A stretch of DNA of 64,000 bases. Origin: CAZAPG01 sp964486935. Lineage in GTDB: Bacteria > Chloroflexota > Anaerolineae > 4572-78 > J111. The stretch covers positions 62,001 to 126,000 of the forward strand of contig CAZAPG010000006.1 in NCBI GenBank assembly GCA_964486935.1. Reading direction: 5' to 3'. The notes under the pieces are model-generated. The model made no database searches, had not been told where the DNA came from, and saw only the letters and a program-made list of their open reading frames with translations. How positions within the stretch are numbered: position 1 is the first letter of the stretch; every line of letters begins with the position of its first letter. Below, in pieces: positions 12,824 through 21,457 of the stretch. The position numbers and the translations under genes were made by a program.

Positions 12824-13648
12824 TTACTTGCCGCCGCCGGCGGTTTCACTGGTGTCTCTGGTGAGGTAGTAGGCCAGCAGAATGGGGATGGTGGTGATGG
12901 CGATGACAAATACGGCTACCACGTTGGTAACAGGCCGCTGGCGGGGGCGGGTCAACTGGCTGAAAATCCAGATGGGCAGCGTTTGCTGCTGGCCGGCGGT
13001 AAAGGTGGTCACAATCACTTCATCAAACGAGAGGGCAAAAGCCAGCATACCGCCGGCCAGCAGGGCCGTGGCGATTTCCGGCAGAATAATGTGGCGCAGG
13101 GTTTGAAAGCCGTTGGCTCCCAAATCCATCGAGGCTTCTACCTGGGAGCGCCCGCTGCGCCGAAAGCGGGCCAGCACATTGTTGTAAACCACCACCACGC
13201 AGAAAGTGGCGTGGCCCACCACAATGGTCCAGAAACTGAAGGGTATCTCCATCAGCCCCATTGCCGAGCGGAGCGCAATGCCGGTGACAATGCCCGGCAG
13301 CGCAATGGGCAGCACCAGCAAAAACGAGATGGTGTCCCGGCCAAAAAATTTAGTGCGGTAAACCGCCGCCGCGGCCAGCGTGCCCAGCGCCAGCGCCACC
13401 GCCGTGGCCACGCTGGCCACCTGCACCGATAGCGTCAGCGCGCGCCAGACATCGGGCCGGTTCCAGGTGACGCCAAACCACTCAATCGTCAGGCCGGGCG
13501 GCGGAAAGGTGAAGGCTCGCTCATCAACGGTGAACATGTACAGCACAATAATTAAAAAGGGGCAGTGCAGAAAAAGAATCACGGCGATAGCCGCCGCCTT
13601 AAGGCCAACTGGCGACGCCGGCCCGCTGTTGCTGATTTTAGAGGGCAT
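12824..13648 (-). CDS. potC: Polyamine-type ABC transporter permease (PotC-like)
   Basis: A 274-residue membrane protein with about six helices and the binding-protein-dependent transport signature (EASMDLGANGFQTLRHIILPEIATALLAGGMLAFALSFDEVIV), the EAA loop that docks on the ATPase. The pattern is that of PotC/YdcV in spermidine/putrescine uptake. The ATG at 13648 follows TAGGAG and overlaps the end of the preceding permease gene by 11 bp, giving translational coupling. It is the last gene of the transporter operon. Confidence 0.9.
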   Translation of the reverse strand: MPSKISNSGPASPVGLKAAAIAVILFLHCPFLIIVLYMFTVDERAFTFPPPGLTIEWFGVTWNRPDVWRALTLSVQVASVATAVALALGTLAAAAVYRTKFFGRDTISFLLVLPIALPGIVTGIALRSAMGLMEIPFSFWTIVVGHATFCVVVVYNNVLARFRRSGRSQVEASMDLGANGFQTLRHIILPEIATALLAGGMLAFALSFDEVIVTTFTAGQQQTLPIWIFSQLTRPRQRPVTNVVAVFVIAITTIPILLAYYLTRDTSETAGGGK

Positions 13649-14606
13649 CAAACGCTCCTAATTTTTTGGCAATCGACAGATAAACGGCCATGATGGCAAT
13701 TGGAATCATGGTAAAGGCCGCCGCCAGCGGAATATTGCCCGACGTGCCCTGGTGCGACAACACGGCCTGCCCGATAAAAAAGCTGGAGTTGCCCAGTGCC
13801 GAAGGCACAATAAAATCGCCCAAAGTGAGCGAAAAGGTGAAGATGGAGCCGGCCACCACCCCCGGAAACACGAGCGGCAGCGTGACCCAGCGGAAGGTGT
13901 GGCCGGGGCGTCCGCCCAAATCGCTGGAAGCTTCAAGCAGGGATTTGGGGACTCGCTCCAGCGCGGCGTAAACCGGCAAAATCATATAGGGCAGCCAGAT
14001 GTAGACAAACACCACAAACATACCCAGCCACGACACGGTGAGCGATGGCCCGCCAATGCCCGGCACGCTGAGAATGGCTTCCAGCAGCCAATCTAACCGC
14101 ACCAGGCTAACCGCCCAACTGATAATCCCCTCTTTAGCCAGTATGAGCCGCCAGGAATAAACCCGCACCAGATAGCTTGACCACAGCGGCAGCAGCACCG
14201 CCAGGTAAAGCCACGGCTTCAACGGGGGCGGGGCGTACCGCACCGTGTAGTAGGCCAGCGGAAAGGCCAGAATTGCCGCTGTAAGGGTAACCGACGCCGC
14301 CATAATCACGGTTCGCTGGGCAATGTCCATATTGGCCGGGGTGAACAGGTCGCGATAAGTCACCAGGGTAAACTCTCTGACGACTACGCCGGTGAAACTG
14401 TCCAGCCGAAAGAAGCTTTGAATCAGCAGCGCAAAGAGCGACCCGAAATAAAAAACGGCAAAGGCCAGCAGCGGCGGCCCCAGCAGCAGCGTCAGCAGCA
14501 ATTTGGGCCTAAAATAGAGGTAGTTGGACACGCGCTGAAGGAGCGACAGAGATGGCGTGTCTTTTGGGGGCGTTGGATTTACGTTAGTTGTTTGCATGAT
14601 TTTCAT
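13638..14606 (-). CDS. potB: Polyamine-type ABC transporter permease (PotB-like)
   Basis: A 322-residue inner-membrane permease with an N-terminal cytoplasmic segment, six predicted helices and the EAA loop EASSDLGGRPGHTFRWVTLPLVFPGVVAGSIFTF typical of PotB/YdcU. It would pair with PotC and the ATPase to form the pore. It overlaps the end of potA by about 23 bp (or 14 bp if the ATG at 14597 is used); no clear Shine-Dalgarno is present, so coupling to potA translation is likely. Confidence 0.9.
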   Translation of the reverse strand: MKIMQTTNVNPTPPKDTPSLSLLQRVSNYLYFRPKLLLTLLLGPPLLAFAVFYFGSLFALLIQSFFRLDSFTGVVVREFTLVTYRDLFTPANMDIAQRTVIMAASVTLTAAILAFPLAYYTVRYAPPPLKPWLYLAVLLPLWSSYLVRVYSWRLILAKEGIISWAVSLVRLDWLLEAILSVPGIGGPSLTVSWLGMFVVFVYIWLPYMILPVYAALERVPKSLLEASSDLGGRPGHTFRWVTLPLVFPGVVAGSIFTFSLTLGDFIVPSALGNSSFFIGQAVLSHQGTSGNIPLAAAFTMIPIAIMAVYLSIAKKLGAFDAL

Positions 14607-15639
14607 TGGCGATTGGCCGGCAGTGGCGGCGATACCACATCAGGCGCACCGGTTTGCCACGGGTAGCCAGGGCATCTTTTGATGAGGTGTGCAGATTTTG
14701 CGAGACCACCGTCAGATCGCTGCCACCGTCCAGTTCCACCAGGTAGCGGGTAAACAGCCCCAAATAAACCACATCGCGAATCCGGCCATCGACGGCGACC
14801 ATATCATCCGGCGCGGGCGCCCCCGGCTCTTCCAGGTGTATCTTTTCCGGGCGAATGGAGAACATCGTCGCGTTTCCGGTAATGGTTTCGGCCAGCGGGC
14901 CGCCAATCAAATTGGATACGCCCACAAAACCGGCCACAAAGGGCGTGGTTGGATGCTCGTAAATTTCCGATGGCGCGCCCACCTGTTCAATCTGGCCCTG
15001 GTTGAAAACGGCCAGCCGGTCGCTCATGGTCAGGGCTTCTTCCTGGTCGTGGGTAACATAAATAAAGGTGATGCCAACCCGCTGCTGAATGGCTTTGAGT
15101 TCAATCTGCATTTGCTGCCGCAGCTTCAAGTCGAGCGCGCCCAGCGGCTCATCCAGCAGCAGCACCCGCGGATGGTTAATCAATGCGCGGGCCAGGGCCA
15201 CCCGCTGCCGCTGCCCGCCCGAAAGCTGGCCGGGCTTGCGGCCGCCCAGACCGCGCAACTGCACCATATCCAGCATCTCTTCCACCCGCCTCCGGCGTTC
15301 GACTTTGGGCACTTTTTTGATCATCAGGCCGTAGCCCACATTTTGCTCCACCGACATGTGGGGAAACAGGGCGTAATCCTGAAACACGGTGTTGACATCG
15401 CGCTCATACGGAGGCAGTCTGGAAACATCCTGGCCGTACAGAAAAATCTGGCCGGTGTCTGGCCGTTCAAAACCGGCTACCAGCCGCAGGCAGGTGGTTT
15501 TACCCGACCCCGACGGGCCGAGCAGCGTAAAAAACTCACCATCCTGAATATCAAGATTGACATGATCGACCGCCTTGACCTCGCCAAAAAAGCGGCTGAC
15601 ATGAGCAAATCTTACGGCGGGGGTTGTGTTATCTGTCAC
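14584..15639 (-). CDS. potA: Polyamine-type ABC transporter ATPase (PotA-like)
   Basis: A 351-residue ABC ATPase with Walker A GPSGSGKTT, signature LSGGQRQRVALARAL, Walker B VLLLDEPLGALD, switch His in VTHDQEEAL, and a C-terminal TOBE-type domain (about 240-345). Energises uptake through the two permeases encoded next. The GTG start overlaps the TAG stop of the aldehyde dehydrogenase gene by one base (TAGTG), a reinitiation arrangement. Substrate inferred from neighbours: putrescine or spermidine. Confidence 0.93.
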   Translation of the reverse strand: MTDNTTPAVRFAHVSRFFGEVKAVDHVNLDIQDGEFFTLLGPSGSGKTTCLRLVAGFERPDTGQIFLYGQDVSRLPPYERDVNTVFQDYALFPHMSVEQNVGYGLMIKKVPKVERRRRVEEMLDMVQLRGLGGRKPGQLSGGQRQRVALARALINHPRVLLLDEPLGALDLKLRQQMQIELKAIQQRVGITFIYVTHDQEEALTMSDRLAVFNQGQIEQVGAPSEIYEHPTTPFVAGFVGVSNLIGGPLAETITGNATMFSIRPEKIHLEEPGAPAPDDMVAVDGRIRDVVYLGLFTRYLVELDGGSDLTVVSQNLHTSSKDALATRGKPVRLMWYRRHCRPIANENHANN

Positions 15640-17081
15640 TAGCTATGCGCCACCATCACGTGTTTGGTAATCTGGTAATCACCGACTGCCTCGGCGGAGA
15701 GGTCTTTGCCAAAGCCCGATTGTTTAAAGCCGCCGTGCGGCGTTTCCGAGGTGAGCGGCAGGTGGTCGTTAATCCACACTGTGCCAAATTCCAGCTCGGC
15801 GGAGAGTTTCATGGCCCGGCCTACATCTTTAGTAAAAACCGAGGCGGCCAGCCCGTACAGCACATCGTTGCCCAGGCGGATGGCTTCGGCCTCGTCCTTA
15901 AAGGCGCTGACGGTCAGCACCGGGCCAAACACTTCGCTTTGAATAATTTCCGACTCCTGGGCCGCGCCGGCAATAACGGTTGGTTCGTAGTAGCAACCCG
16001 CCGGGTAATCAGCCGGAATGCCGCCGCCGGTTAAAATTTTTGCGCCGCCGGCTTTGGCTCGCTCCACAAAGCCCTGCACCCGCTCCCGCTGCGTTTTGGA
16101 GATGAGCGGCCCCATCTGCACCCCTTCGTCAAAGGGCAGGCCAACTTTTACCCCGCGCACGCTTTCAACCAGCGCCTCCTGCACGTTTTTCAGTTGATTT
16201 TGGGCCACGTAAACGCGGGTGGCGGCGGTGCAATCCTGGCCGGTGTTTATGGTGGCCGCCAGCGTGGCTTTGGCCGCGACCAGCTCAACGTCGGCATCGT
16301 CAAACACAAGGAAGGGGGCTTTGCCGCCCAGCTCCAGATGGACGCGCTTGAGCGTGTCGGCGGCGGTGCGCATCACTTTTTTGCCGGTGTTGGTTGAGCC
16401 GGTCAGGCTGACCATACGCACAGCAGGATGCTCCACAATGGCCTGGCCGGTGTTGTTGCCGCCGGTTACAATGTTGACTACGCCTTCGGGGATGCCGGCC
16501 TCGGCAATCAGGTCGGCCAGCATGAGGGTGGTCAGCGGGGTGGACGGGGCGGGTTTGAGCACAATGGTGCAGCCGGCGGCCAGCGCCGGACCAATTTTCC
16601 AGGCGGCCATCATCAGCGGGTAGTTCCAGGGGGCAATCTGGCCCACCACGCCCACCGGCTCGCGGCGGAACATGGAAGTGTAACCCGGCATGAACTCCCC
16701 GGCGTGAGAGCCGCGCGCGTCGCGGGCGGCAGCGGCAAAAAAGCGCAGGTTATCAATGGCAAAAGGAATATCGCCGCCCAGACTGACAAACTGGTAGGGC
16801 TTGCCGGTATTTTCCGACTCGACGCGGGCCAGCTTTTCGGCGTTGGCTTCCAGCAGGTCGGCCAGCCGCCACAGGGCCATAGAGCGCTCACCCGGACTCT
16901 TTTTCGACCAGCGGCCATCGTAAAAGGCGGTGGTGGCGGCCTGCACGGCCCGGTCCACATCGGCCGCGCTGGCGTCAATCACTTCGGCTATTTTTTCATC
17001 GGTGGCGGGGTTGATGATATCCATTTTGCCGCCGTTTTTACTGTCAACCCACTGGCCGTTTATCCAGAGTTTGTGTTCCAT
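15639..17081 (-). CDS. Aldehyde dehydrogenase, gamma-aminobutyraldehyde/betaine aldehyde type
   Basis: A 480-residue NAD(P)-dependent aldehyde dehydrogenase. It has the Rossmann segment PWNYPLMMAAWKIGPALAAGCTIVLKPA, catalytic Glu in LELGGKAPF and catalytic Cys in NTGQDCTAATRV. Length and sequence style resemble gamma-aminobutyraldehyde dehydrogenase (PatD/YdcW), which oxidises the aldehyde made from putrescine. Its place between the solute-binding protein and potA supports a role in polyamine breakdown, though a matching aminotransferase is not in the window. Exact substrate is inferred. Confidence 0.88.
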   Translation of the reverse strand: MEHKLWINGQWVDSKNGGKMDIINPATDEKIAEVIDASAADVDRAVQAATTAFYDGRWSKKSPGERSMALWRLADLLEANAEKLARVESENTGKPYQFVSLGGDIPFAIDNLRFFAAAARDARGSHAGEFMPGYTSMFRREPVGVVGQIAPWNYPLMMAAWKIGPALAAGCTIVLKPAPSTPLTTLMLADLIAEAGIPEGVVNIVTGGNNTGQAIVEHPAVRMVSLTGSTNTGKKVMRTAADTLKRVHLELGGKAPFLVFDDADVELVAAKATLAATINTGQDCTAATRVYVAQNQLKNVQEALVESVRGVKVGLPFDEGVQMGPLISKTQRERVQGFVERAKAGGAKILTGGGIPADYPAGCYYEPTVIAGAAQESEIIQSEVFGPVLTVSAFKDEAEAIRLGNDVLYGLAASVFTKDVGRAMKLSAELEFGTVWINDHLPLTSETPHGGFKQSGFGKDLSAEAVGDYQITKHVMVAHS

Positions 17082-17156
17082 TGTGAGTTCCTTTTTTGTT
17101 GCCTATTTTCAATATTGACTTGCTTACGCTTAGGCTAAATTAGTCGAGACACGGTA

Positions 17157-17213
17157 ATTAGTAATTGGTAACTGGTAATTGCGCTCTGTTTTTGCCGATT
17201 ACCAATTACTAAT
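17157..17213. repeat. Long inverted repeat between potD and the aldehyde dehydrogenase
   Basis: ATTAGTAATTGGTAA (17157-17171) and its exact complement TTACCAATTACTAAT (17199-17213) form a 15-bp AT-rich stem around a 27-nt loop; shorter TAATT/GGTAA motifs repeat nearby. Confidence 0.7.
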
Positions 17214-17238
17214 CGCTAATTACTCTCTTCACCAATGC

Positions 17239-17272
17239 AACCCCGGAGCCGGACGAAACCAACTCCGGGGTT
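17239..17272 (-). terminator. GC-rich hairpin after potD
   Basis: Perfect 10-bp stem AACCCCGGAG / CTCCGGGGTT lies 18 bp beyond the potD stop. There is no long T-run, so it may act as a partial terminator or 3' end protector, which would let potD be expressed above the downstream transporter genes. Confidence 0.65.
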
Positions 17273-17290
17273 GTTTGTGATGATACTAAA

Positions 17291-18772
17291 TTACCGGCCG
17301 CCGATAACGGCAATATAATTTGTTACCCACTCGTGGTAGGGCACGCAGTCGGCGCCGCCGGTGCTGCATTCGGCGCGGGGGGTGCGCCAGAAAGCAATTT
17401 TGTCAAAGTCATCGAAGCCGTTGATGGTGCAGCCTTCATCCCCTAACAATTCGTTGCCTTCGCAGGCGGCGGGCACTACCGGCACCGAACCAAACCAGGC
17501 GGCCAAATCGCCTTGCAGTTTGGGGTTGATGGAGTGTTCCAGCCACATGTAGGCGCAGTTGGGGTGCGGGGCGTCAACATGCATCATGGTGGTATCGGCC
17601 CAGCCGGTGGCCCCTTCTTCGGGCACAACGCTGTCGATAGGCGCGCCGCCGGCTTTCAGCAGGTTGACCTGGAAGGGCCAGGAGCTGGAGGCAACCACGC
17701 CCTCGTTGGTGAAGTCGTCAATTTGAATGAAGGCATCGTGCCAGTAGCGGCCCACAATCTGGCGCTGCTGGCGCAGCAGGTCGAGCGCGGCCTGAAACTG
17801 CTCTTGGTTCAGGTCATAGGGGTCTTTAATGCCTAGTTCCGGGTTGTGGGTCATCAGGTAAAGGGCGGCGTCGGCCACGTAGATGGGGCCGTCGTAGGCC
17901 TGCACCCGGCCTTTGTTGGATTGGCCGTCGGGCAGGGTTTGCTCTTCAAAAACCACGCTCCAGCTGGTGGGCGGTTCATCGCCAAAGGCTTCGGTGTTGT
18001 ACATGAGCACGTTTGACCCCCACTGGTAAGGCACGCCGTAATGTTCGGGGGCGCCGTCGCCATCTTTGTCAACCGTGTGCCAGGGGGCGTTTTGCAGGCG
18101 CGGGTCGATGGTATCCCAACTGGGGATGAGGTCGATATTGACCGGCTGCACCCGGTCGCCAAAGACCAGGCGCAGGCTGGCGTCGCCGGAGGCGGTGACC
18201 AGGTCAAAGCCGCCTTCGTTCATCAGGGCCACCATTTCGTCGGAGGTGGCGGCGGTTTTGATATTGACCGCGCAGCCGGTGCTGGCCTCAAAATCCGTCA
18301 CCCAGTCGAAGGCCGGGTCGGTTTCGCCGCGCTCGATGTAGCCGGGCCAGGCCACAATGGCCACTTCGCCCTCGCCTTCGCCCAGTTCTTGCAGCGGGCC
18401 GGCCATTGCGCCTTCTTCAGCCATGGCTTCGCCTTCGGCTTTGGCGGCTTCGGCCTCTTGCATGGCCGCTTCAGCTTCGGCCTGGGCGGCTTCCAGTTGA
18501 GCCTGGGCCGCCTGAGCGGTGGCTTCGGCGGCGGCAGCGGCTTCGGAGCCGGCTTTTTCGGCCTCGGCTTTGGCGGCTTCGGCTTCTTTCATAGCGGCTT
18601 CAGCTTCGGCCTGGGCCGCTTCAACCTGGGCCTGGGCCGTGGCTGCGGCGGATTGGGCGGCCTCCAGCGCGGCGGTGTCCGGGGTGGGAACCGCGCCGCC
18701 GCAGGCCACCAAAATCAGGCTGAACAGAGTCAAAATAATAATTAAATTCAGGGTCAGTCGATGACCGTTCAT
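17291..18772 (-). CDS. potD: Polyamine-binding lipoprotein (PotD-like) with alanine-rich coiled-coil spacer
   Basis: A 493-residue substrate-binding lipoprotein. A signal peptide ends at the lipobox LILVAC. Then comes a roughly 85-residue Ala/Glu/Lys/Gln-rich coiled coil built from two near-identical units (cores EAAQAEAEAAMKEAEAAKAE and EAAQAEAEAAMQEAEAAKAE), and then a PotD-type periplasmic-binding fold (GEVAIVAWPGYIERGE..., VPYQWGSNVLMYNTEAF). Typical PotD is about 350 residues; the coil accounts for the extra length and probably lifts the binding domain off the membrane. ATG at 18772 is preceded by AGGAGAGG. First gene of the polyamine operon. Confidence 0.9.
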   Translation of the reverse strand: MNGHRLTLNLIIILTLFSLILVACGGAVPTPDTAALEAAQSAAATAQAQVEAAQAEAEAAMKEAEAAKAEAEKAGSEAAAAAEATAQAAQAQLEAAQAEAEAAMQEAEAAKAEGEAMAEEGAMAGPLQELGEGEGEVAIVAWPGYIERGETDPAFDWVTDFEASTGCAVNIKTAATSDEMVALMNEGGFDLVTASGDASLRLVFGDRVQPVNIDLIPSWDTIDPRLQNAPWHTVDKDGDGAPEHYGVPYQWGSNVLMYNTEAFGDEPPTSWSVVFEEQTLPDGQSNKGRVQAYDGPIYVADAALYLMTHNPELGIKDPYDLNQEQFQAALDLLRQQRQIVGRYWHDAFIQIDDFTNEGVVASSSWPFQVNLLKAGGAPIDSVVPEEGATGWADTTMMHVDAPHPNCAYMWLEHSINPKLQGDLAAWFGSVPVVPAACEGNELLGDEGCTINGFDDFDKIAFWRTPRAECSTGGADCVPYHEWVTNYIAVIGGR

Positions 18773-19086
18773 GCGTCTTCCTCTCCTTTTGAACTGCATT
18801 GGTTGAAATAAATAGGGGCGCAAACCGGAAATTGGTAACAATTACAAAACCCGGCCTTCGGTTGAATTGCCCACAATGCCGCCTATCAGGTGACGTTGCT
18901 ATAATGGGTAATTAACAACGCAGAACCGGGTGCCATAAAAGGATAACAGCTTTTTTGTCGTCCCTTAATAGTTGGTAATTTGTTACAAAATTTATCAGGT
19001 TTGCTTCATTGCAAAGCCAAAAAAATTGTTAGCGTTTGGTTTGCTACCTCCTTTGCTCTGGGGTGTTGAGAGAAAATAATTTCCCC

Positions 19087-19114
19087 ATTATAGATACTTG
19101 TAAGTCGATGTCAA
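19087..19114 (-). promoter_or_regulatory. Sigma-70 type promoter of potD
   Basis: Minus strand TTGACA, 16-bp spacer, TATAAT: a consensus promoter. It predicts a leader of about 300 nt before the potD start. The gap 18773-19199 otherwise holds an AGGAGG without a start codon (19047-19052) and the RNase J terminator; no gene is seen. Confidence 0.85.
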
Positions 19115-19141
19115 TTTTTTGCGGGCGTTTATTGCCGTTTT

Positions 19142-19175
19142 GACAAACAAAAAGGAGCGCCCGGCTGGACGCTCC
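19142..19175 (-). terminator. Intrinsic terminator of the RNase J gene
   Basis: Minus-strand stem GGAGCGTCC / GGGCGCTCC (one G-U pair) with a 4-nt loop followed by TTTTTGTTTGTC. Confidence 0.9.
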
Positions 19176-19199
19176 TCTGTGGATTAGACGCGGCTGAAG

Positions 19200-20849
19200 T
19201 TATTCTTCAATCACTACCGGCAGAACCATGGGCTGGCGCTGGGTTTCGCTGTATAACAGTTCGCTGAGGGTACGGCGAATGGTGCTTTGGGGGTCTTTGC
19301 CATCGGTACGCAGGGCCGCAACCACTTCTTGTTCGGCCCGTTCAATCAGTTCCATGTTATCTTTTACAAAAACAAAGCCACGGGTAATGATGCGGGGCCG
19401 GTCGATGAGCTGGCCGGTTTTTTTGTTCAGTTTGACTACGGCCAGCACAAACCCATCTTGCGAGAGTATTTCCCGGTCGCGCATCACCTGCGGGCCAATA
19501 TCGCCCACGCCGCTGCCATCTACAAAAACCCAGCCGCCGGGGATGCGCTCGGTAACGCGGGCGCCGGTTTCATCAAACTCTACCACCGAGCCGTTTTCGA
19601 CCACAAAAATATTTTTGGACGGGATGCCCTGGTTACGGGCCAACTCGGCGTGAGAATGAAGGTGGCGCAACTCACCATGCACCGGAATGAAGTATTTGGG
19701 TTTTACCAGGTGCAGCAGCAGCTTTAGCTCTTCCTGGCTGGCGTGTCCGCTAACATGCACGTTGCCCGCTTTGCCGTATATTACCCGCGCGCCTCGCTTG
19801 AACAACTTGTTGATAGCCCGGCCCACCAACTGCTCGTTGCCAGGGATAACGCGGGAGGACATAACCACGGTGTCTCCCTCTTTAATGGTAATGTGGCGAT
19901 GGCGGCCATCGGCCATGCGGCCCAGCGCGGCGCTGGGTTCGCCCTGGCTGCCGGTGGCCACAATGGCTATCTGGTGGTCGGGGCGTCCCTTTAGTTTGGT
20001 CAAATCGACCAGCACGCCCGGCGGCACGTCGAGATAGCCCAACTCCTGGGCGCGCTCGATGCTTTCTTCTAGGCTGCGCCCGTCGATGGCGACCAGCCGG
20101 TTGTTGCGGGCGGCGGCGTTGATAATTTGCTGCACCCGCGATATGAGCGAGCCAAAGGTGGCAATAATAATGCGGCCTTTGGCCTGCCGAAAGGCTTCAT
20201 CCAGCCCGTTATCTACGGTTTTTTCCGAGGGGGTAAAGCCGGGGTTGTCGGCGTTGGTGCTATCCGAGAGCAGCGCCAGCACCCCTTCGGCGCCAAAGCG
20301 GGCCAGCGCGCCAAAATCTGGCGGGTCGCCCCAGGTGGGGGTGTAATCAAATTTGAAATCGCCGGTGTGAATCACCAACCCGGACGGGGTGCGAATGGCC
20401 AGCCCGACTGCATCGGGGATGGAGTGGCAGACGTGGAAAAATTCCACATCAAACAGGCCGCCAATTGAAATACGCTGGCCGGCGGTAACAATATTTAAAT
20501 TGGCTTTGCTGTCCATGTTTTTCTGCCGAAGTTTTACCTCAACCAGGCCGGCAGTCAGGCGGGTGGCGTAGATGGGGGCATTCACTTCGTCTAGCAGGTA
20601 GGGCAGCGCGCCGATATGGTCCTCGTGGCCGTGGGTTACAACGATGCCGCGCACCCAATCTTTTTTATCTTGTAAATAATTGGACCAGTCGGGAATGACC
20701 AGGTCAACGCCCAGCATGTCGTGTTCCGGGAACATGACGCCGGCGTCGATGATGAGCACGTTGCGGCCGTACTCGATGGCGGTCATATTTTTTCCAACTT
20801 CGCCCAATCCTCCCAATGGGATAATTTTTAATTTAGTAGTTGTTGCCAT
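19200..20849 (-). CDS. rnj: Ribonuclease J
   Basis: Metallo-beta-lactamase-fold ribonuclease with 5' exo- and endonuclease activity in mRNA turnover and rRNA maturation. The 549-residue product has the zinc motif HGHEDHIGALPYLL, later metal ligands (FFHVCHSIPDAVG, HTGDFKFD, LLSDSTNAD), the beta-CASP segment (GRIIIATFGSLISR, ATGSQGEP) and the motif VHVSGHASQEEL with PVHGELRH. Length is usual for RNase J. AAGGAG precedes the ATG. Monocistronic by position. Confidence 0.96.
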   Translation of the reverse strand: MATTTKLKIIPLGGLGEVGKNMTAIEYGRNVLIIDAGVMFPEHDMLGVDLVIPDWSNYLQDKKDWVRGIVVTHGHEDHIGALPYLLDEVNAPIYATRLTAGLVEVKLRQKNMDSKANLNIVTAGQRISIGGLFDVEFFHVCHSIPDAVGLAIRTPSGLVIHTGDFKFDYTPTWGDPPDFGALARFGAEGVLALLSDSTNADNPGFTPSEKTVDNGLDEAFRQAKGRIIIATFGSLISRVQQIINAAARNNRLVAIDGRSLEESIERAQELGYLDVPPGVLVDLTKLKGRPDHQIAIVATGSQGEPSAALGRMADGRHRHITIKEGDTVVMSSRVIPGNEQLVGRAINKLFKRGARVIYGKAGNVHVSGHASQEELKLLLHLVKPKYFIPVHGELRHLHSHAELARNQGIPSKNIFVVENGSVVEFDETGARVTERIPGGWVFVDGSGVGDIGPQVMRDREILSQDGFVLAVVKLNKKTGQLIDRPRIITRGFVFVKDNMELIERAEQEVVAALRTDGKDPQSTIRRTLSELLYSETQRQPMVLPVVIEE

Positions 20850-20975
20850 AATCAGTTTTCTCCTTGAAGTTGATTGTAGGTTGATGTTGAGGATGGCAGT
20901 CTAGCAAAATGGCAGGGTAGCAGGGTAGCAGAAAGATTTGCAACCTTGCGACTCTGCGACACTGACCTGCGCCAA

Positions 20976-21000
20976 CAAAAAGCCCCGGAGGGTCCGGGGC
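20976..21000 (-). terminator. Intrinsic terminator of the cold-shock gene
   Basis: Minus strand GCCCCGGA / TCCGGGGC stem with a 3-nt loop followed by TTTTTGTTGG. Confidence 0.9.
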
Positions 21001-21026
21001 CGGTTGTTAAACCGTTGTTTTGATGG

Positions 21027-21236
21027 TTATACACGGGTGACTTCTAAAGCCACCGGGCCGCTGGGTTTGCGAGTCATTGAGAACTCAACCTGTTCGCCGG
21101 CGGCCAGATTTTTCAGGCCGTTGCCGGTAATGGCCTGATAGTATACAAACACATCTTCGCCGGTGCCGGCGTCGATGTAACCGTATCCTTTGGCCGGGTC
21201 AAACCATTTAACCTTTCCCGTAAGTCGCTGAGACAA
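21027..21236 (-). CDS. Cold-shock domain protein (CspA family)
   Basis: A small single-stranded nucleic-acid-binding OB-fold protein. RNP1 is KGYGYI and RNP2 is DVFVYY (the usual His of VFVHF is Tyr). An upstream ATG would add seven residues, but the AAGGAGG Shine-Dalgarno lies inside those codons and is spaced eight bases from a TTG at 21236; that TTG gives a 69-residue protein, the normal Csp length, so it is taken as the start. Likely RNA chaperone or antiterminator. Ended by its own terminator. Confidence 0.9.
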   Translation of the reverse strand: MSQRLTGKVKWFDPAKGYGYIDAGTGEDVFVYYQAITGNGLKNLAAGEQVEFSMTRKPSGPVALEVTRV

Positions 21237-21344
21237 AGCCGGTTCCTCCTTTATCAAATTTATGTTTTATTTTAACGTTCCACGTGGCGTGGATAGAGTT
21301 CAATTGAAAGAGCAAAAAGTGTTGGGGTATTTTCTGCGCAGGCA

Positions 21345-21387
21345 ATAAAAAAACCGCCGGGTAAATACTGCTTGCCCCTGCGGCGTT
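21345..21387 (-). terminator. Probable terminator of the four-gene pheA operon
   Basis: Minus strand AACGCCG / CGGCGGTT with one bulged G and a long loop, followed by seven T residues; located 70 bp beyond the last gene of the operon. Confidence 0.65.
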
Positions 21388-21457
21388 GCCTAACAAGTCA
21401 ACAAGTTTTACTCTTGTGAAGAATTATACAACTAAGTTGCGCTTTTTGTCAAGTCCA

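Noticed and set aside
21275..21292. GTTCCACGTGGCGTGG as a second parS
   Set aside because: Only the left half fits the parS consensus; the right half diverges, so it is not called.
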